From contig JANQRS010000006.1 in the NCBI GenBank assembly GCA_028284445.1, positions 1 to 64,000 of the forward strand: a stretch of DNA of 64,000 nt, in the 5' to 3' direction. This DNA comes from Calditrichia bacterium (GTDB lineage: Bacteria; Calditrichota; Calditrichia; RBG-13-44-9; J075). Both the position numbers and the translations under genes were made by a program. Positions 9,068-19,255 of this stretch are shown in pieces. Positions within the stretch are counted from its first letter, which is position 1. The number at the start of each line of letters is the position of its first letter. The notes beneath the pieces are model-generated. The model was not told the origin of the DNA and did no database searches. It saw only the letters and a program-made list of their open reading frames with translations.

Positions 9068-9442
9068 AATATTTCCCTGTCCTTAATCTTGTTATTATTC
9101 CATCGTTAATTGAAATGTCGGCATGCCATTTTTAAAATCCAGTCAAAGCAATTCAGTTTCGTCCGGAAAAATGCTCCCCTATCTACTCCTGCCTAACATG
9201 CACAGCTAGAGATAAAGTTCGACTTGATTTAGCCTTACTTGAGTCAAAGATCCGTATTGTGTCAGTCAGGTTTTTGCCCTGCGGTAATGGATAGTGGGAT
9301 GCATTCATGAATATAAATGAACGCCCTGATCGCCCTCGCTGCGCTTTCTAAAGTATCCGATATTGGTCCCGACAAATAGCTTATCGTGATTAGTCGAGAG
9401 ACGTAATCGATACATGAACAACGCAAAGGGACTGAGGTTGTT
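9068..9442. other. Divergent intergenic region of the chemotaxis cluster
   Basis: These 375 bases separate cheY (-) from the porin gene (+) and must contain promoters for both arms. No ORF looks real. One sigma-28-like sequence is listed separately. The ribosome binding site GAGG lies 6 nt before the porin ATG. Confidence 0.6.
9213..9239 (+). promoter_or_regulatory. Possible sigma-28-like promoter
   Basis: TAAAGTTC, an 11-nt spacer and GCCTTACT compare with the sigma-28 pattern TAAAGTTT, 11 nt, GCCGATAA. The -35 part matches 7 of 8 bases but the -10 part only about 4 of 8. It points toward the porin-cheA operon. Sigma-28 commonly drives chemotaxis genes, but this match is weak. Confidence 0.25.
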
Positions 9443-10843
9443 ATGCAAAAGAGCAATTCCGATTATCAAGGATTGAGAATATGGGTGCTGGTTGGAATAC
9501 TTATCCTTTCATGCACGTGCCTGGCACATGGATCTGACGATTCAGAAGAGAAATCCAAAAACAGCGAAGAAGAAGCGACATCGACAACGCCAGCAACGGT
9601 GATGAAAGACTGGCGAATCATTGCGCCGAATTTGAAGATAGGTGGAAGCCTGCGCGGCCGGGTAGAGGTAAAGAATAACTTTAACTTTGCCGAAACCAAA
9701 CAAGACTATGCGCTCTCTCAATTGCGACTGAACCTGTCGTGGCAACCCAAACAATTCCTGAAGATTTTCATTGAAGGGCAGGATGCACGGGTATTTGGTG
9801 AAACCCTCACCGACGCACCGGGGGTGAACGAAAATGCGGTTCCGAATATCTTTGCGGACCGGTTCGATTTGCATCAGGGCTATGTGGATGCCGCTTTCAA
9901 GTTACAATCCACCGACATCAAGATTCGCGCCGGGCGACAGAAATTCAACTTTGGCGCCATGCGACTGGTATCGTCGTTGGAATGGGTCAATACCGCCAGG
10001 GTTTGGGATGGTGTTCGCGCTACCATCGGTAACCCAAAACGGGAAATCGACATTTTTGCGTCGAGGCTCGTGCCGGTACGTCCCGGAACATTTAACGACC
10101 ACGCCAACACCGGCAGTCGATATTTCAATAGCGGTTTGCACGGCGCATATTATAAAGACCAGAAACTTGTTCGCGATGTGAAGCTGGAAGCATACTGGCT
10201 GCTCCGGGAAGAATCAGCCGTCGACGATGCGGTTCACACCTTGGGCCTTCGCTTTGAAAGCAAGAAAGGTAATCTTGATTTTAGCGGCGAATTTGCCGGA
10301 CAGACAGGAAGATACGGTGGCCTTGATCACCAGGCTTTCCTACTCCATCTCCAAAGCGGTATCAAACTTCCTGACCTTGCAAAAACCCGCGTATTGGCCG
10401 CATACAATTATGCAACCGGTGACAATGATCCAAATGACGACAAACATCAAACGGTAGATAATCTCTATCCGCTTAACCATGCCTACTATGGCTACATGGA
10501 CTTCTTTGCCCTGCAAAACATCCACAATTTCGAACTCACTGCAATGACCAAACTCCTCAACAAAGTTGGGGTGCGGGTCTCATATCAAAACTTCTGGCTG
10601 GCCAATCCGGAGTCGGACGCTTGGTACAATGCCGGCTTACGACCGGTGCGCGCAGCTGCAGGCACATCTGTTGATTCGCATATAGCCAGCGAGATCGACA
10701 TAACCGCAAATTACGCACTTCGGCAGGGGCGCTTTGTTTTGGTTGGGGGTTATAGCCGCTTATTTACCGGGAGTTATATCGAAAGCACCGGCAACAGCAA
10801 CAATGCTGACTTCTGGTTCCTGATGAACAAGATTCAACTATAG
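9443..10843 (+). CDS. Outer-membrane porin, alginate-export domain type
   Basis: This 466-residue protein has a signal peptide (hydrophobic residues about 13-28), an acidic linker, and then a beta-barrel-like region with alternating polar and hydrophobic strands. The stretches SLRGRVEVKNNF, AGRQKFNFGAMRLV and RVWDGVRATIG are typical of the alginate_exp family, which forms outer-membrane channels for anionic polysaccharides or small solutes. It ends in an aromatic/hydrophobic strand (NADFWFLMNKIQL). Its position directly upstream of CheA is unusual and may link uptake of a solute with sensing of it. The exported or imported substrate is unknown. Confidence 0.8.
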   Translation: MQKSNSDYQGLRIWVLVGILILSCTCLAHGSDDSEEKSKNSEEEATSTTPATVMKDWRIIAPNLKIGGSLRGRVEVKNNFNFAETKQDYALSQLRLNLSWQPKQFLKIFIEGQDARVFGETLTDAPGVNENAVPNIFADRFDLHQGYVDAAFKLQSTDIKIRAGRQKFNFGAMRLVSSLEWVNTARVWDGVRATIGNPKREIDIFASRLVPVRPGTFNDHANTGSRYFNSGLHGAYYKDQKLVRDVKLEAYWLLREESAVDDAVHTLGLRFESKKGNLDFSGEFAGQTGRYGGLDHQAFLLHLQSGIKLPDLAKTRVLAAYNYATGDNDPNDDKHQTVDNLYPLNHAYYGYMDFFALQNIHNFELTAMTKLLNKVGVRVSYQNFWLANPESDAWYNAGLRPVRAAAGTSVDSHIASEIDITANYALRQGRFVLVGGYSRLFTGSYIESTGNSNNADFWFLMNKIQL

Positions 10844-10881
10844 AAGCAAATATATCTAAAAATATTTTAGTGGAGAAACGA

Positions 10882-13728
10882 ATGTCAATCAACATGGACC
10901 AAGAAATACTGATGGAATTCATTGAAGAGTCCAATGAACATCTCGATGGTATCGAGTCCGATCTGCTTCTGATAGAAGAGACGGCTAAAGATCTGGATCT
11001 CAGCTTGGTGAACAAAGTATTTCGGTCAATCCACTCTATTAAAGGGGCTGCCGGTTTCCTGGGCCTGGAAACCATTAAAAACCTTACCCATCATATGGAA
11101 AACCTGCTAAACCTGATTCGAAATTCGAAACTGGAGCCCACATCCGCAGTCGTTAACGTTTTACTAACCTCCTCAGATGTCTTGCAAAATCTGATCAATG
11201 ACCATGAAAATAGTAACAGTTTTGACATCACAACTTATGTCGATCAAATGACCAAGGTTGTCGAAGATCCTTCCGGCGATGCTGAAGCGGTCGAAGAAGA
11301 GGCAGCGGAAACCACAGCTCAGGAAAACGCGCCGCCCGAGCCTGAGAAGGCAGCCGCAAAACCAAAGACAACTGCGCGTTCTACAAAGAAGAAGACGCAG
11401 CCAAGCAAGCCCCGTGCGCAGAAAGCGAAATCCAGCAAGCCTGCGGCGCAGCAACCTGCGGCAACTTCAAGCAAACCGGCGCCAAAAAAATCAAAGGCAC
11501 CGGCCAAAGACAAAAGATCTTCTACTACACTTCGTGTAAATGTAACCTTGCTGGACAATTTGATGACCTTGGCGGGTGAATTAGTACTCACCCGTAATCA
11601 ATTGATTCAGGCACACTCCAGTAATGACGGCGCAGACTTGGGTAATGCTATTCAACGTGTGGACCTGGTCACTTCGGAGCTTCAGGAGGCAATCATGTCA
11701 ACCCGAATGCAGCCGATCGGCAACGTATTCGGCAAGTTCCAGCGAGTTGTTCGAGATCTTTCACGTAGCCTCGGAAAGGATATCAATCTGGTTATTGAAG
11801 GGAAGGATGTCGAGCTCGACAAGACCATTGTTGAGGCGATTGGCGACCCACTAACGCATTTGGTTCGCAATTCATGCGACCATGGTATTGAGCTTCCGGA
11901 TGTCCGCCGGGCAGCTGGCAAAAAGGTCCCGGCGACACTCACACTGCGCGCCTTTCACGAAGCCGGTCAGGTCCTTATTGAAATAGAAGATGATGGCGCC
12001 GGCATTGACGTGAAGAAAGTAAAGGCAAAAGCGCTCGATACAGGCAATTTTGATCCTGCGGAGCTGGATGCGATGCCTGAAAGTGAGCTGGTTAAACTGA
12101 TTTTTCGCCCTGGTTTCTCTCTGGCAAAGAAGGTCACGGAAGTCTCCGGCCGCGGGGTTGGCATGGATGTGGTGCATAGCAATCTGACCAAGCTGGGCGG
12201 TTCCATCGATATTGACACCAAAGTTGGTGTCGGTACAACCATTCGCATCAAACTGCCACTGACCCTGGCAATTATCCCCAGCCTTATCCTGATGGTTCAG
12301 GAAGAAAGATATGCCATTCCTCAAGTCAACCTGGTTGAATTGGTGCGCATCCCTGCCTCGGAAGTCAAGAACAAGATCGTTCAAATTGACGACGCCCTGG
12401 TTATGCGTTTGCGCGGAGAACTATTGCCTTTAATTCAATTAACCAGCGCTTTGTCTATTAACAAAACCTATCGGAATCCGAAGGACAGCAGTGTCGTGCT
12501 GCCGGATCGAAGGACAAATATTGCCGACCGGCGCGGTGCCAAGTGGAGCTCAGGACAGCCTGTTGATCCCGAAGCGCCTGATAATGACGGACGGCAGAAC
12601 AATAGTGATCGCCGCACCAGTCCCGATAGCGCCTATAACGTGGTTGTGGTGAATGCCGGCGAATTGAATTATGGATTGATCGTCGACAGTTTCCTGGACT
12701 CCCAGGAAATCGTGGTAAAACCATTGAGCAAGCATTTTAGCGGTTTAAACACTTATGCCGGCGCCACCATTCTTGGCGATGGACTTGCGGCCTTAATCCT
12801 GGATGTTATGGGCATTCGTAACACGATGAACTTGAGGATGATCAAGGAAAAAGCACGTGAAGTGGAACTCGCGCATTCTCTGAAACATGCCCAGGATGCA
12901 CAATCGCTCTTGATTGTCAGAAACTCTCCGGATAGTCAGTTTGCCATCCCGCTGGGACTGGTTTCTCGGATCGAGAAGATTGACAAAAACGATATCGAAA
13001 TTACCGGCGGCAGACAAGCGATCAAATACCGCGACACCAACCTGCTGTTATTCTCAATTGAAGACACTGCCGATGTTGGCAAGCGCGAAGAAGTAGACAA
13101 TCCCTATATCATCATCTTCAATTTCAAGAAGCGCGAAGTAGGCATCATGGTTTCGCACATCATCGATGTTATTGACTCCAAGGTCGACATCGACAATCAG
13201 AGTTTCCGGCAGCCCGGCATTATGGGTTCGGCAATCATTTTCGAACAAATAACCTTGCTGGTGGACCTCTACGAGATTATTGCCGATCTGGTACCGGATT
13301 GGCTGGATGAAGACACGGAAGCTGTTCGCCAGGAGAAAGAAGAGACCACGATTCTGCTTGTGGACGATTCCCCCTTCTTTATGAATCAGGTTAAGAAATT
13401 CACAGAGAGTGAGGGATACAACGTACTAACTGCCGAGGATGGTCTGGAAGCATTGGAGACTTTACAAACCTCTGAAGTTGAGATCGACCTGGTATTGACC
13501 GATATAGAAATGCCAAACCTTGATGGCTATGGAATGGCGGAGCGGCTTCGCAATGAATTGCGCCTAGACAAACTACCGGTGATTGCAATTACGACGCTCG
13601 CCGGCACCTCTGCCGAACAGAAAGCAATGGAAGTTGGCATAGATGAATTTTTGGTCAAGCTTGATCGAGAGAAATTATTGGAACGCATTCAACATTATCT
13701 CAAAAATGGCCGTGCAATCAACAATTGA
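10882..13728 (+). CDS. cheA: Hybrid chemotaxis histidine kinase CheA with C-terminal receiver
   Basis: This 948-residue kinase phosphorylates CheY and CheB in response to receptor state. The domain order is HPt (1-105, phospho-His51 in RSIHSIKGAAGF), a Lys/Pro/Ala-rich linker (about 130-215), a dimerisation helix, HATPase (LVRNSCDHGIE N-box; GRGVGMDVV G-box), a CheW-like domain, a second CheW-like domain (about 660-800) and a receiver domain (about 815-945, acceptor in LTDIEMPNLDG). The ATG at 10882 is preferred over the upstream GTG because GGAG lies just ahead of it. Two CheW-like domains plus a receiver is typical of pilus or surface-type systems more than flagellar ones. cheW follows 12 nt downstream. 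Confidence 0.93.
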   Translation: MSINMDQEILMEFIEESNEHLDGIESDLLLIEETAKDLDLSLVNKVFRSIHSIKGAAGFLGLETIKNLTHHMENLLNLIRNSKLEPTSAVVNVLLTSSDVLQNLINDHENSNSFDITTYVDQMTKVVEDPSGDAEAVEEEAAETTAQENAPPEPEKAAAKPKTTARSTKKKTQPSKPRAQKAKSSKPAAQQPAATSSKPAPKKSKAPAKDKRSSTTLRVNVTLLDNLMTLAGELVLTRNQLIQAHSSNDGADLGNAIQRVDLVTSELQEAIMSTRMQPIGNVFGKFQRVVRDLSRSLGKDINLVIEGKDVELDKTIVEAIGDPLTHLVRNSCDHGIELPDVRRAAGKKVPATLTLRAFHEAGQVLIEIEDDGAGIDVKKVKAKALDTGNFDPAELDAMPESELVKLIFRPGFSLAKKVTEVSGRGVGMDVVHSNLTKLGGSIDIDTKVGVGTTIRIKLPLTLAIIPSLILMVQEERYAIPQVNLVELVRIPASEVKNKIVQIDDALVMRLRGELLPLIQLTSALSINKTYRNPKDSSVVLPDRRTNIADRRGAKWSSGQPVDPEAPDNDGRQNNSDRRTSPDSAYNVVVVNAGELNYGLIVDSFLDSQEIVVKPLSKHFSGLNTYAGATILGDGLAALILDVMGIRNTMNLRMIKEKAREVELAHSLKHAQDAQSLLIVRNSPDSQFAIPLGLVSRIEKIDKNDIEITGGRQAIKYRDTNLLLFSIEDTADVGKREEVDNPYIIIFNFKKREVGIMVSHIIDVIDSKVDIDNQSFRQPGIMGSAIIFEQITLLVDLYEIIADLVPDWLDEDTEAVRQEKEETTILLVDDSPFFMNQVKKFTESEGYNVLTAEDGLEALETLQTSEVEIDLVLTDIEMPNLDGYGMAERLRNELRLDKLPVIAITTLAGTSAEQKAMEVGIDEFLVKLDREKLLERIQHYLKNGRAINN

Positions 13729-13740
13729 TGAGGGAAAAGT

Positions 13741-14199
13741 ATGACGCTTGTCAGCAGTAAAGATGATGCCCAGGAATTATCGATTTTCGAAGTTGGCGAA
13801 ATAACCTGTGCAATCAATATCACCCAAATTCAGGAAATCAACAAGCATTTGGAGATCACTCGCGTTCACAATGCGCCCGAGTTTGTCAAAGGAATCCTGA
13901 ATCTTCGCGGTCAAATCATAACCATCGTTGATCTTCGGGTAAAATTTGGTTTTAAATCGCTGCCTCTAAACGAGGATATGCGTATTATCGTCGTCAATTA
14001 CCACGGTGAGAGAACCGGACTGTTAGTAGATAAAATAGTGGATGTTGCACCGGCACGGGAGCAGGACCTCGAGCCTCCACCATCAAATATCAATGGCGTT
14101 GCCGGAGATTTCTTTTCCAGCATTTATAAAATGGAACATACCCTGGCCGCGATATTAAATGTCGAATCGATTTTAAAGATGGATCAAGCCACAGTCTAG
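13741..14199 (+). CDS. cheW: CheW coupling protein
   Basis: This is a 152-residue CheW adaptor that links CheA to the methyl-accepting receptor. FEVGEITCAINITQIQEI at the N-terminus and VKGILNLRGQIITIVDLR in the middle are the standard CheW core. GAGGG precedes the ATG. It lies between cheA and the MCP gene on one strand with short gaps, so it is a member of the same operon. Confidence 0.93.
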   Translation: MTLVSSKDDAQELSIFEVGEITCAINITQIQEINKHLEITRVHNAPEFVKGILNLRGQIITIVDLRVKFGFKSLPLNEDMRIIVVNYHGERTGLLVDKIVDVAPAREQDLEPPPSNINGVAGDFFSSIYKMEHTLAAILNVESILKMDQATV

Positions 14200-14246
14200 T
14201 GCTTTGACCACATCTAAACCTTAACCAATTGAAGGAATATAGTCTA

Positions 14247-15896
14247 ATGAATATCAAGATTAAGCTTCTCTCGGCCACTCTTGGTCTTTGCACGCTGGTT
14301 GGAATTATTTCCTACATGACAATTACGCTGGTTTCCGAACGCAAGGAAGATGCAGCAATCGTTAACCTTGCCGGCCGTCAACGCATGCTGACTCAAAAAA
14401 TGACCAAGGAACTGATGGTATTTCAACTAAACGCAGGACAGGATGAGCGTGATAGCCGACGGGCGGCAGATCAAGTTCATTCCACGATGAAAATTTTTGA
14501 TATGACGCTTTCTGCGCTTAAAGAATCCGGAAAGGCGCCTTTGTCCCTGGATTTGCAAAACACAGATTTTCACCATTGTCCGAAAGCTGAGGGCGAAGTA
14601 TATAACCAGCTTCAAGCTGTACAAAAGACCTGGGGTGATTTTTCGGCAAAAGTGAATCAGGTATTGGACAGTAAGGGAACAGATCAAGCTGCTCTGACAT
14701 GGATCTTGACGAACAATGTTCCATTACTAAAAGAGATGAACGTCGCGGTTGGCCTGATGCAGAGGAATTCAGAAGCAAAAATCGATAGCCTCGTTTTTTG
14801 GTTAACGATCTTGTTTTTTGTTGGCCTGGCATTCGCCGCCATTGCGGTTACCACTATAATGAGCATTCTGAAGCGTTTGGATAGCGTTAAAGAGTTTGCC
14901 TCCCGAATCGGCTCCGGTGATCTGGTTGCAGAGATTAGTTCGCAAGGCGATGATGAACTTGGGGTTATCGTTCAAGAACTGCAAAACATGGCTGAAAACC
15001 TTCGCAACGTATTTAGCAATGTCAAGAAAAGCGCCGGTGAATTGGATGGGTCTTCTCAAAAGCTTTCCGCGGTTTCGCAACAGCTGCTGGATAACTCAGG
15101 TATGCTGAATGACAGATCTGGTACTGTCGCTTCTGCAACGGAAAAAATGACCCAAAATATGTCGACAGTGTCCGCGTCTGCCGAGCAGTCAACGGAGAAT
15201 ATGAAGATCATTTCTACTTCCACCAACGAATTGAATCTCACTGTTTCAGAAATTGCTCAAAATGCTGAGAAAGCGCGGGATATTACAACCCAGGCTGTGA
15301 CCAAAGTGGGTCAAACATCTGAGAGCCTGGACTTGCTGGACGGTGCCGCTAAGCAAATTGACAAAGTAGTTGAGACAATTACCGAGATCTCCGAACAGAC
15401 CAAGTTGTTGGCCTTGAATGCAACAATCGAAGCCGCCCGGGCCGGAGAGGCTGGTAAAGGCTTTGCCGTGGTAGCCAATGAGGTTAAGGAATTGGCAAGA
15501 CAAACCAGTGCCGCGACTGAAGATATTCGCGAAAAAATTGCTGCCATGCAGCAGTCAGCCGTGACGACTGTCGATGACATCAAGGAAATTCGAAATGTTA
15601 TTCAAAATGTTAATGACGCCGTCAATAACATCGCCACTGCGGTTGCCGAGCAGTCGATTACCACCAGTTCGATATCGGATAATATCCTGGAAGCCAGCAA
15701 GGCAATTGAGTTCATGAACGGCAATATTTTTGAAGTAGCGGATTCATCTCAAATGATTTCCAGCGACATATCCAATGTTCAATTATCCGGATCGGAAATA
15801 AAGAAGGTCAGCAGCGAAATAACCAGGGATGCCAATTCTTTATCAAGCATGAGCTCCCAACTCAATAAGCTCATTGATACTTTTAAACTCAACTAA
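14247..15896 (+). CDS. Methyl-accepting chemotaxis protein with PilJ-type sensor
   Basis: This is a 549-residue membrane receptor. TM1 is about residues 7-28. The periplasmic part begins with [17 protein letters not shown], the hallmark of the PilJ/NarX-type sensor domain. TM2 is about 188-208, then HAMP, then a long coiled-coil signalling domain with the hairpin tip [22 protein letters not shown]. There is no C-terminal tethering pentapeptide. The ATG at 14247 is chosen because GAAGGA lies ahead of it; an upstream TTG in frame is less likely. It is the only receptor in the cluster and so probably sets its ligand. Confidence 0.92.
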   Translation: MNIKIKLLSATLGLCTLVGIISYMTITLVSERKEDAAIVNLAGRQRMLTQKMTKELMVFQLNAGQDERDSRRAADQVHSTMKIFDMTLSALKESGKAPLSLDLQNTDFHHCPKAEGEVYNQLQAVQKTWGDFSAKVNQVLDSKGTDQAALTWILTNNVPLLKEMNVAVGLMQRNSEAKIDSLVFWLTILFFVGLAFAAIAVTTIMSILKRLDSVKEFASRIGSGDLVAEISSQGDDELGVIVQELQNMAENLRNVFSNVKKSAGELDGSSQKLSAVSQQLLDNSGMLNDRSGTVASATEKMTQNMSTVSASAEQSTENMKIISTSTNELNLTVSEIAQNAEKARDITTQAVTKVGQTSESLDLLDGAAKQIDKVVETITEISEQTKLLALNATIEAARAGEAGKGFAVVANEVKELARQTSAATEDIREKIAAMQQSAVTTVDDIKEIRNVIQNVNDAVNNIATAVAEQSITTSSISDNILEASKAIEFMNGNIFEVADSSQMISSDISNVQLSGSEIKKVSSEITRDANSLSSMSSQLNKLIDTFKLN

Positions 15897-15906
15897 ATGA
15901 CAGAGC

Positions 15907-16992
15907 ATGAATACTGAAAAAATTAGAATATTTATAGTTGATGATACGGCGGTTTACCGTTCAATCTTGAAAAAGGTATTCGACGATATGCCCAATGTCG
16001 AAGTGGTGGGAACTGCACCGAACGGTAAAATCGCTTTAGAAAAAATGGCTGAGATACGTCCGGACATTGTAACGCTTGACCAGGAAATGCCGGAAATGAA
16101 CGGTTTGGAAACCCTTCGCCGACTGAAGGGCGTATCACCGGACACTATCGCAGTGATGATCAGTGCACACACCACTGAAGGCGCCTATATCACCATTAAG
16201 GCCCTTCAGCTGGGTGCATTTGACTTCATCACCAAAACAAGTGGCGGAAGTTATCAGGAGAATATTGAGAAGCTCACCAGGCAGTTTCACCCTGTTTTGA
16301 GAGCCGTTCTCAATCGTAGAACGGCAGCGGCGCCTATCCCGGATCGCAGTCCCCAATTTGATCCCCCGGCAGCCGTGCCAAAATTCAACGCTTCCAATAA
16401 TGGTATCTTCCCAAAAATTGTCGCCATCGGGATATCCACCGGAGGGCCCAATGCACTTTCGGAGGTGATTCCAAAACTGCCGGGAGACTTTCACATCCCG
16501 ATTGTTATCGTTCAACATATGCCGCCGGTGTTTACCAAGGCGCTTGCTGAGTCGTTAAACCAGAAAAGCCATTTAAATGTTGTTGAAGGAAAAAGTGGAG
16601 ACTCCCTTCAGGCAGGTTGGGTGTACATCGCCCCAGGCGGCAAACAATTGAAAATTGTCAAACATCAAGAGACCAAAAAACCGCGTCTCTTGTTGACCAA
16701 CGATGCGCCGGAGAATCACTGCCGGCCATCAGCGGATTATTTGTTTCGCTCTGTAGCTGAAGTTTACAAGAATCAGGCTTTGGGGTTGATCATGACCGGG
16801 ATGGGAACAGACGGCACAGCCGGACTAAAATTGATGAAACAGAATGGAGCAACAATCATGGCGCAAGACAAGGAAAGTTCTGTTGTATTCGGTATGCCTA
16901 TGGAAGCAATAAAGGCAGGCATTGTTGATCAAATTGTACCGCTGGATAGAATTGCCGGGGAAGTTTTACGCAAAGTTAGTGTGGCTTGTTAA
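15907..16992 (+). CDS. cheB: Chemotaxis response regulator, protein-glutamate methylesterase CheB
   Basis: This 361-residue enzyme removes methyl groups from, or deamidates, the receptor. The receiver domain covers 1-125 with acceptor D58. The linker is proline-rich and the esterase domain covers about 168-358. Catalytic Ser177 lies in GISTGGP, His in VQHMPP and Asp in GMGTDGTAG. The stop codon is 2 nt before the cheR start, so the two are translated together. Confidence 0.94.
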   Translation: MNTEKIRIFIVDDTAVYRSILKKVFDDMPNVEVVGTAPNGKIALEKMAEIRPDIVTLDQEMPEMNGLETLRRLKGVSPDTIAVMISAHTTEGAYITIKALQLGAFDFITKTSGGSYQENIEKLTRQFHPVLRAVLNRRTAAAPIPDRSPQFDPPAAVPKFNASNNGIFPKIVAIGISTGGPNALSEVIPKLPGDFHIPIVIVQHMPPVFTKALAESLNQKSHLNVVEGKSGDSLQAGWVYIAPGGKQLKIVKHQETKKPRLLLTNDAPENHCRPSADYLFRSVAEVYKNQALGLIMTGMGTDGTAGLKLMKQNGATIMAQDKESSVVFGMPMEAIKAGIVDQIVPLDRIAGEVLRKVSVAC

Positions 16993-16994
16993 TT

Positions 16995-17834
16995 ATGGAA
17001 AAAATCAGACCAGAAGAATTCAGACAGCTTGCAGACTATGTTGCCGACATAACCGGAATTGCTTTTGATCAAAGCAAATCATTTTTGATCGAAAGCCGTC
17101 TTGGACCTCTGGCAGCGGAGCTGGGATGTGCCAACTACCAGGAGTTCTATTCCAAAATCAAAAGCAATAGACATCCGCGTCTTGTGAATCAGGTAATTGA
17201 TGCAATTACGGTGAATGAGACCTATTTTTTCAGAGATCAAACGCCGTTTAATCTGCTACGGCACAAGATCATCCCGGATAAAATTGATCAAAAGAGTGCT
17301 GGCGCAAGCAAGCTAGGAAACGACCTGAATATTTGGAGTGCTGCTTGCTCCACCGGACAGGAAGTTTATAGTATTGCTATTCTACTTAGGGAGCTCCTGG
17401 GCGACGTTTTTAAGTGGCGAATTCGCATATTGGGAACAGATGTGTCCGAGGCTGCGGTGATGGCGGCAAGCCGTGGCCGATATAATCAAGCGGAAATCGA
17501 GAGAGGCCTAACCGCTATTCAACGCCAAAAGTATTTTAAGCAAACCGGCGAGTCCTGGCAGGTCACCGATGAAATTCGCGCAATGGTTTCCTTCCGGCAA
17601 CTGAATCTACTGAAGCCGTTCAAGGGATTGAGCACCTTCGATATCATTCTATGTCGCAACGTCGCGGTATATTTTGACAAGGAGAACCGCAAACTAGTCT
17701 TTGACCGCATTGCAAACCAATTGTCCGCGAATGGTGCATTGCTCATTGGATCAACGGAATCGCTCTTCGGAATTAGCGATCGCTTCCAGCGTCGGGAATA
17801 TTTGAATTCTGTCTTCTATGAAAAGCAGTATTGA
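16995..17834 (+). CDS. cheR: Chemotaxis protein methyltransferase CheR
   Basis: This 279-residue SAM-dependent enzyme methylates receptor glutamates. It has an N-terminal helical domain followed by the Rossmann methyltransferase domain: IWSAACSTGQEVYS for SAM binding, ILGTDVSEAA, and DIILCRNVAVYFD. I take the ATG at 16995 rather than the upstream TTG that overlaps cheB. It closes the chemotaxis operon. Confidence 0.94.
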   Translation: MEKIRPEEFRQLADYVADITGIAFDQSKSFLIESRLGPLAAELGCANYQEFYSKIKSNRHPRLVNQVIDAITVNETYFFRDQTPFNLLRHKIIPDKIDQKSAGASKLGNDLNIWSAACSTGQEVYSIAILLRELLGDVFKWRIRILGTDVSEAAVMAASRGRYNQAEIERGLTAIQRQKYFKQTGESWQVTDEIRAMVSFRQLNLLKPFKGLSTFDIILCRNVAVYFDKENRKLVFDRIANQLSANGALLIGSTESLFGISDRFQRREYLNSVFYEKQY

Positions 17835-17887
17835 TCCGCGCTGGTCTGCTCCTTGCCCCTTCTTGATGGCTCAGGCAGGAGAAGTTT

Positions 17888-18020
17888 TAGACAGGATCTA
17901 CATGATTGACAGGATAAACTGAAAAGATCAAAACCCTTTGACACAGATCCACACCGATTTTCACGGATGAACACAGATGGAAGAGAAGGGTTAAAAGATC
18001 AAAAACATAAAGAATGATTT
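17888..18020. repeat. Dispersed repeat (copy B, left half only)
   Basis: It begins TTAGACAGGATCTACATGA, contains GACACAGATCCACACCG and ends near AAAGAATGATTTC. It is collinear with and very similar to copy C at 34899, and less similar to copy A at 6730. The inverted right half present in A and C is missing, so the copy stops where the AT-rich island begins. Confidence 0.85.
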
Positions 18021-18709
18021 CTCTAACATTCTGTAGCCCAAGTATCTTTCCTGCTCTGCCCTTTGAAATTTGATTCAATTACGAGCTTATCTACAAATTT
18101 CAAGTTATCTAATTCCAAAAGGGATCAGAGAATCTCGCTTTCGATAATCTGCTTCTTGCGCATTACGCATCTCCCGACCTTTAACACAATTGGTAATAAA
18201 TCTATTTCTATCTTCTACTGGTTTCGGGGAAGCTAACCAATATATTGCTGTGTTACACCAACTTCATCGTTGCTATTTCAGTGTCATGCCATTTAGAACA
18301 ATAGTTGCTAATAACAGAATAGAACAAATCTTTGCAATATGTGACTGGCTATCTATCAATGAAAGGAAATAGGGGCCGAATAGTGTTATTTAACTTCTTG
18401 AGGAGTCCCCAAGTCTGGCTATTTTGCTCTTACTTTTCAACACCACCATTATATTCGATGACATCTACTACCTACTGACACAGAGTTACGTTTTCATATT
18501 GAGCAAACCTTTGCCATGTTGTGGCTGGTCTTACAGTCGGAAAAATTTCAGCAAGAAGAGACATTTGCATCCAATAACATCTTACAATGCTTAAGTTGAA
18601 ATTCTAGGATTCACTCGATAATTAACGGGTCTAGGTAGGTCTATCAAGGAAGCCCCCACAAGTGTTCTCACATAATTATTGATCTACCCTTATGGGATAA
18701 TCAATGAGG
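18021..18709. other. AT-rich intergenic region at island left edge
   Basis: These 689 bases hold only short, unconvincing reading frames. I looked for a copy of the tRNA-Sec 3' end as a left attachment site and did not find one. Nothing else recognisable is seen. Confidence 0.5.
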
Positions 18710-19255
18710 TCAATCAGGAATTGTCAACAATATTCTGTTAAGCTCGGAAAGTTCGTAGTCCAACAATAATGCATTCCTACGGATATAGTTGTATCCTTCA
18801 GTATCGACCTCCCCATCATCTAGTCTATCCAAGAGATTATCCATCATCTTATTGCAATTAAGAATTGCTTCTTCGACCGTCTGATCTGTCGTATGCGCCA
18901 TAAATGCACGCATAGAATTAGAAAAATCGTCAGCTTGCTCTTTGAATTTTCGAATACTCCTAATTGCAAATCCCGGATGACTTTCAACATCACTTAATCT
19001 AGCTATAATTATGCGGGTAGAATGTTGAAAAAGATTTAAAGACCTGACCATTTTAACAGATGCCTCAAGCCGCTCATTCCTCAGCTGAAGCGCTACGTCA
19101 GTGACAGCCTTGTTTTTCTCAATATCCCCCAGATATTTAACAAGATCATCTTTTAATATACTTGTAAAAATGATAATTATTATAGCGTACGAAATCAATT
19201 TAAAGACATCAACAGCGGCCTCGATAAGCCTTTCATAGATGAATTGCTTATTCAT
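18710..19255 (-). CDS. Membrane-anchored protein of unknown function
   Basis: This protein of about 181 residues has one transmembrane helix (about 18-36, rich in Ile) and a mostly helical cytoplasmic or periplasmic part, with charged segments such as VEEAILNCNKMMDNLLDRLDD. I do not recognise the family. Two starts are possible: the ATG at 19255, overlapping the end of the cyclase gene by 8 nt, or the ATG at 19288 with a GGAAG site. I prefer the first. It is the last gene of a five-gene operon with a cyclase and an ABC importer, so it may anchor or regulate them. Confidence 0.6.
   Translation of the reverse strand: MNKQFIYERLIEAAVDVFKLISYAIIIIIFTSILKDDLVKYLGDIEKNKAVTDVALQLRNERLEASVKMVRSLNLFQHSTRIIIARLSDVESHPGFAIRSIRKFKEQADDFSNSMRAFMAHTTDQTVEEAILNCNKMMDNLLDRLDDGEVDTEGYNYIRRNALLLDYELSELNRILLTIPD

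Noticed and set aside
17888-18020. Left attachment site copy of the tRNA-Sec 3' end
   Set aside because: No stretch resembling the tRNA 3' end was found here or elsewhere near the left edge; only the dispersed repeat is shared.
18190-18372. 60-codon plus-strand frame
   Set aside because: It lies alone in AT-rich sequence with no ribosome binding site and no recognisable pattern.
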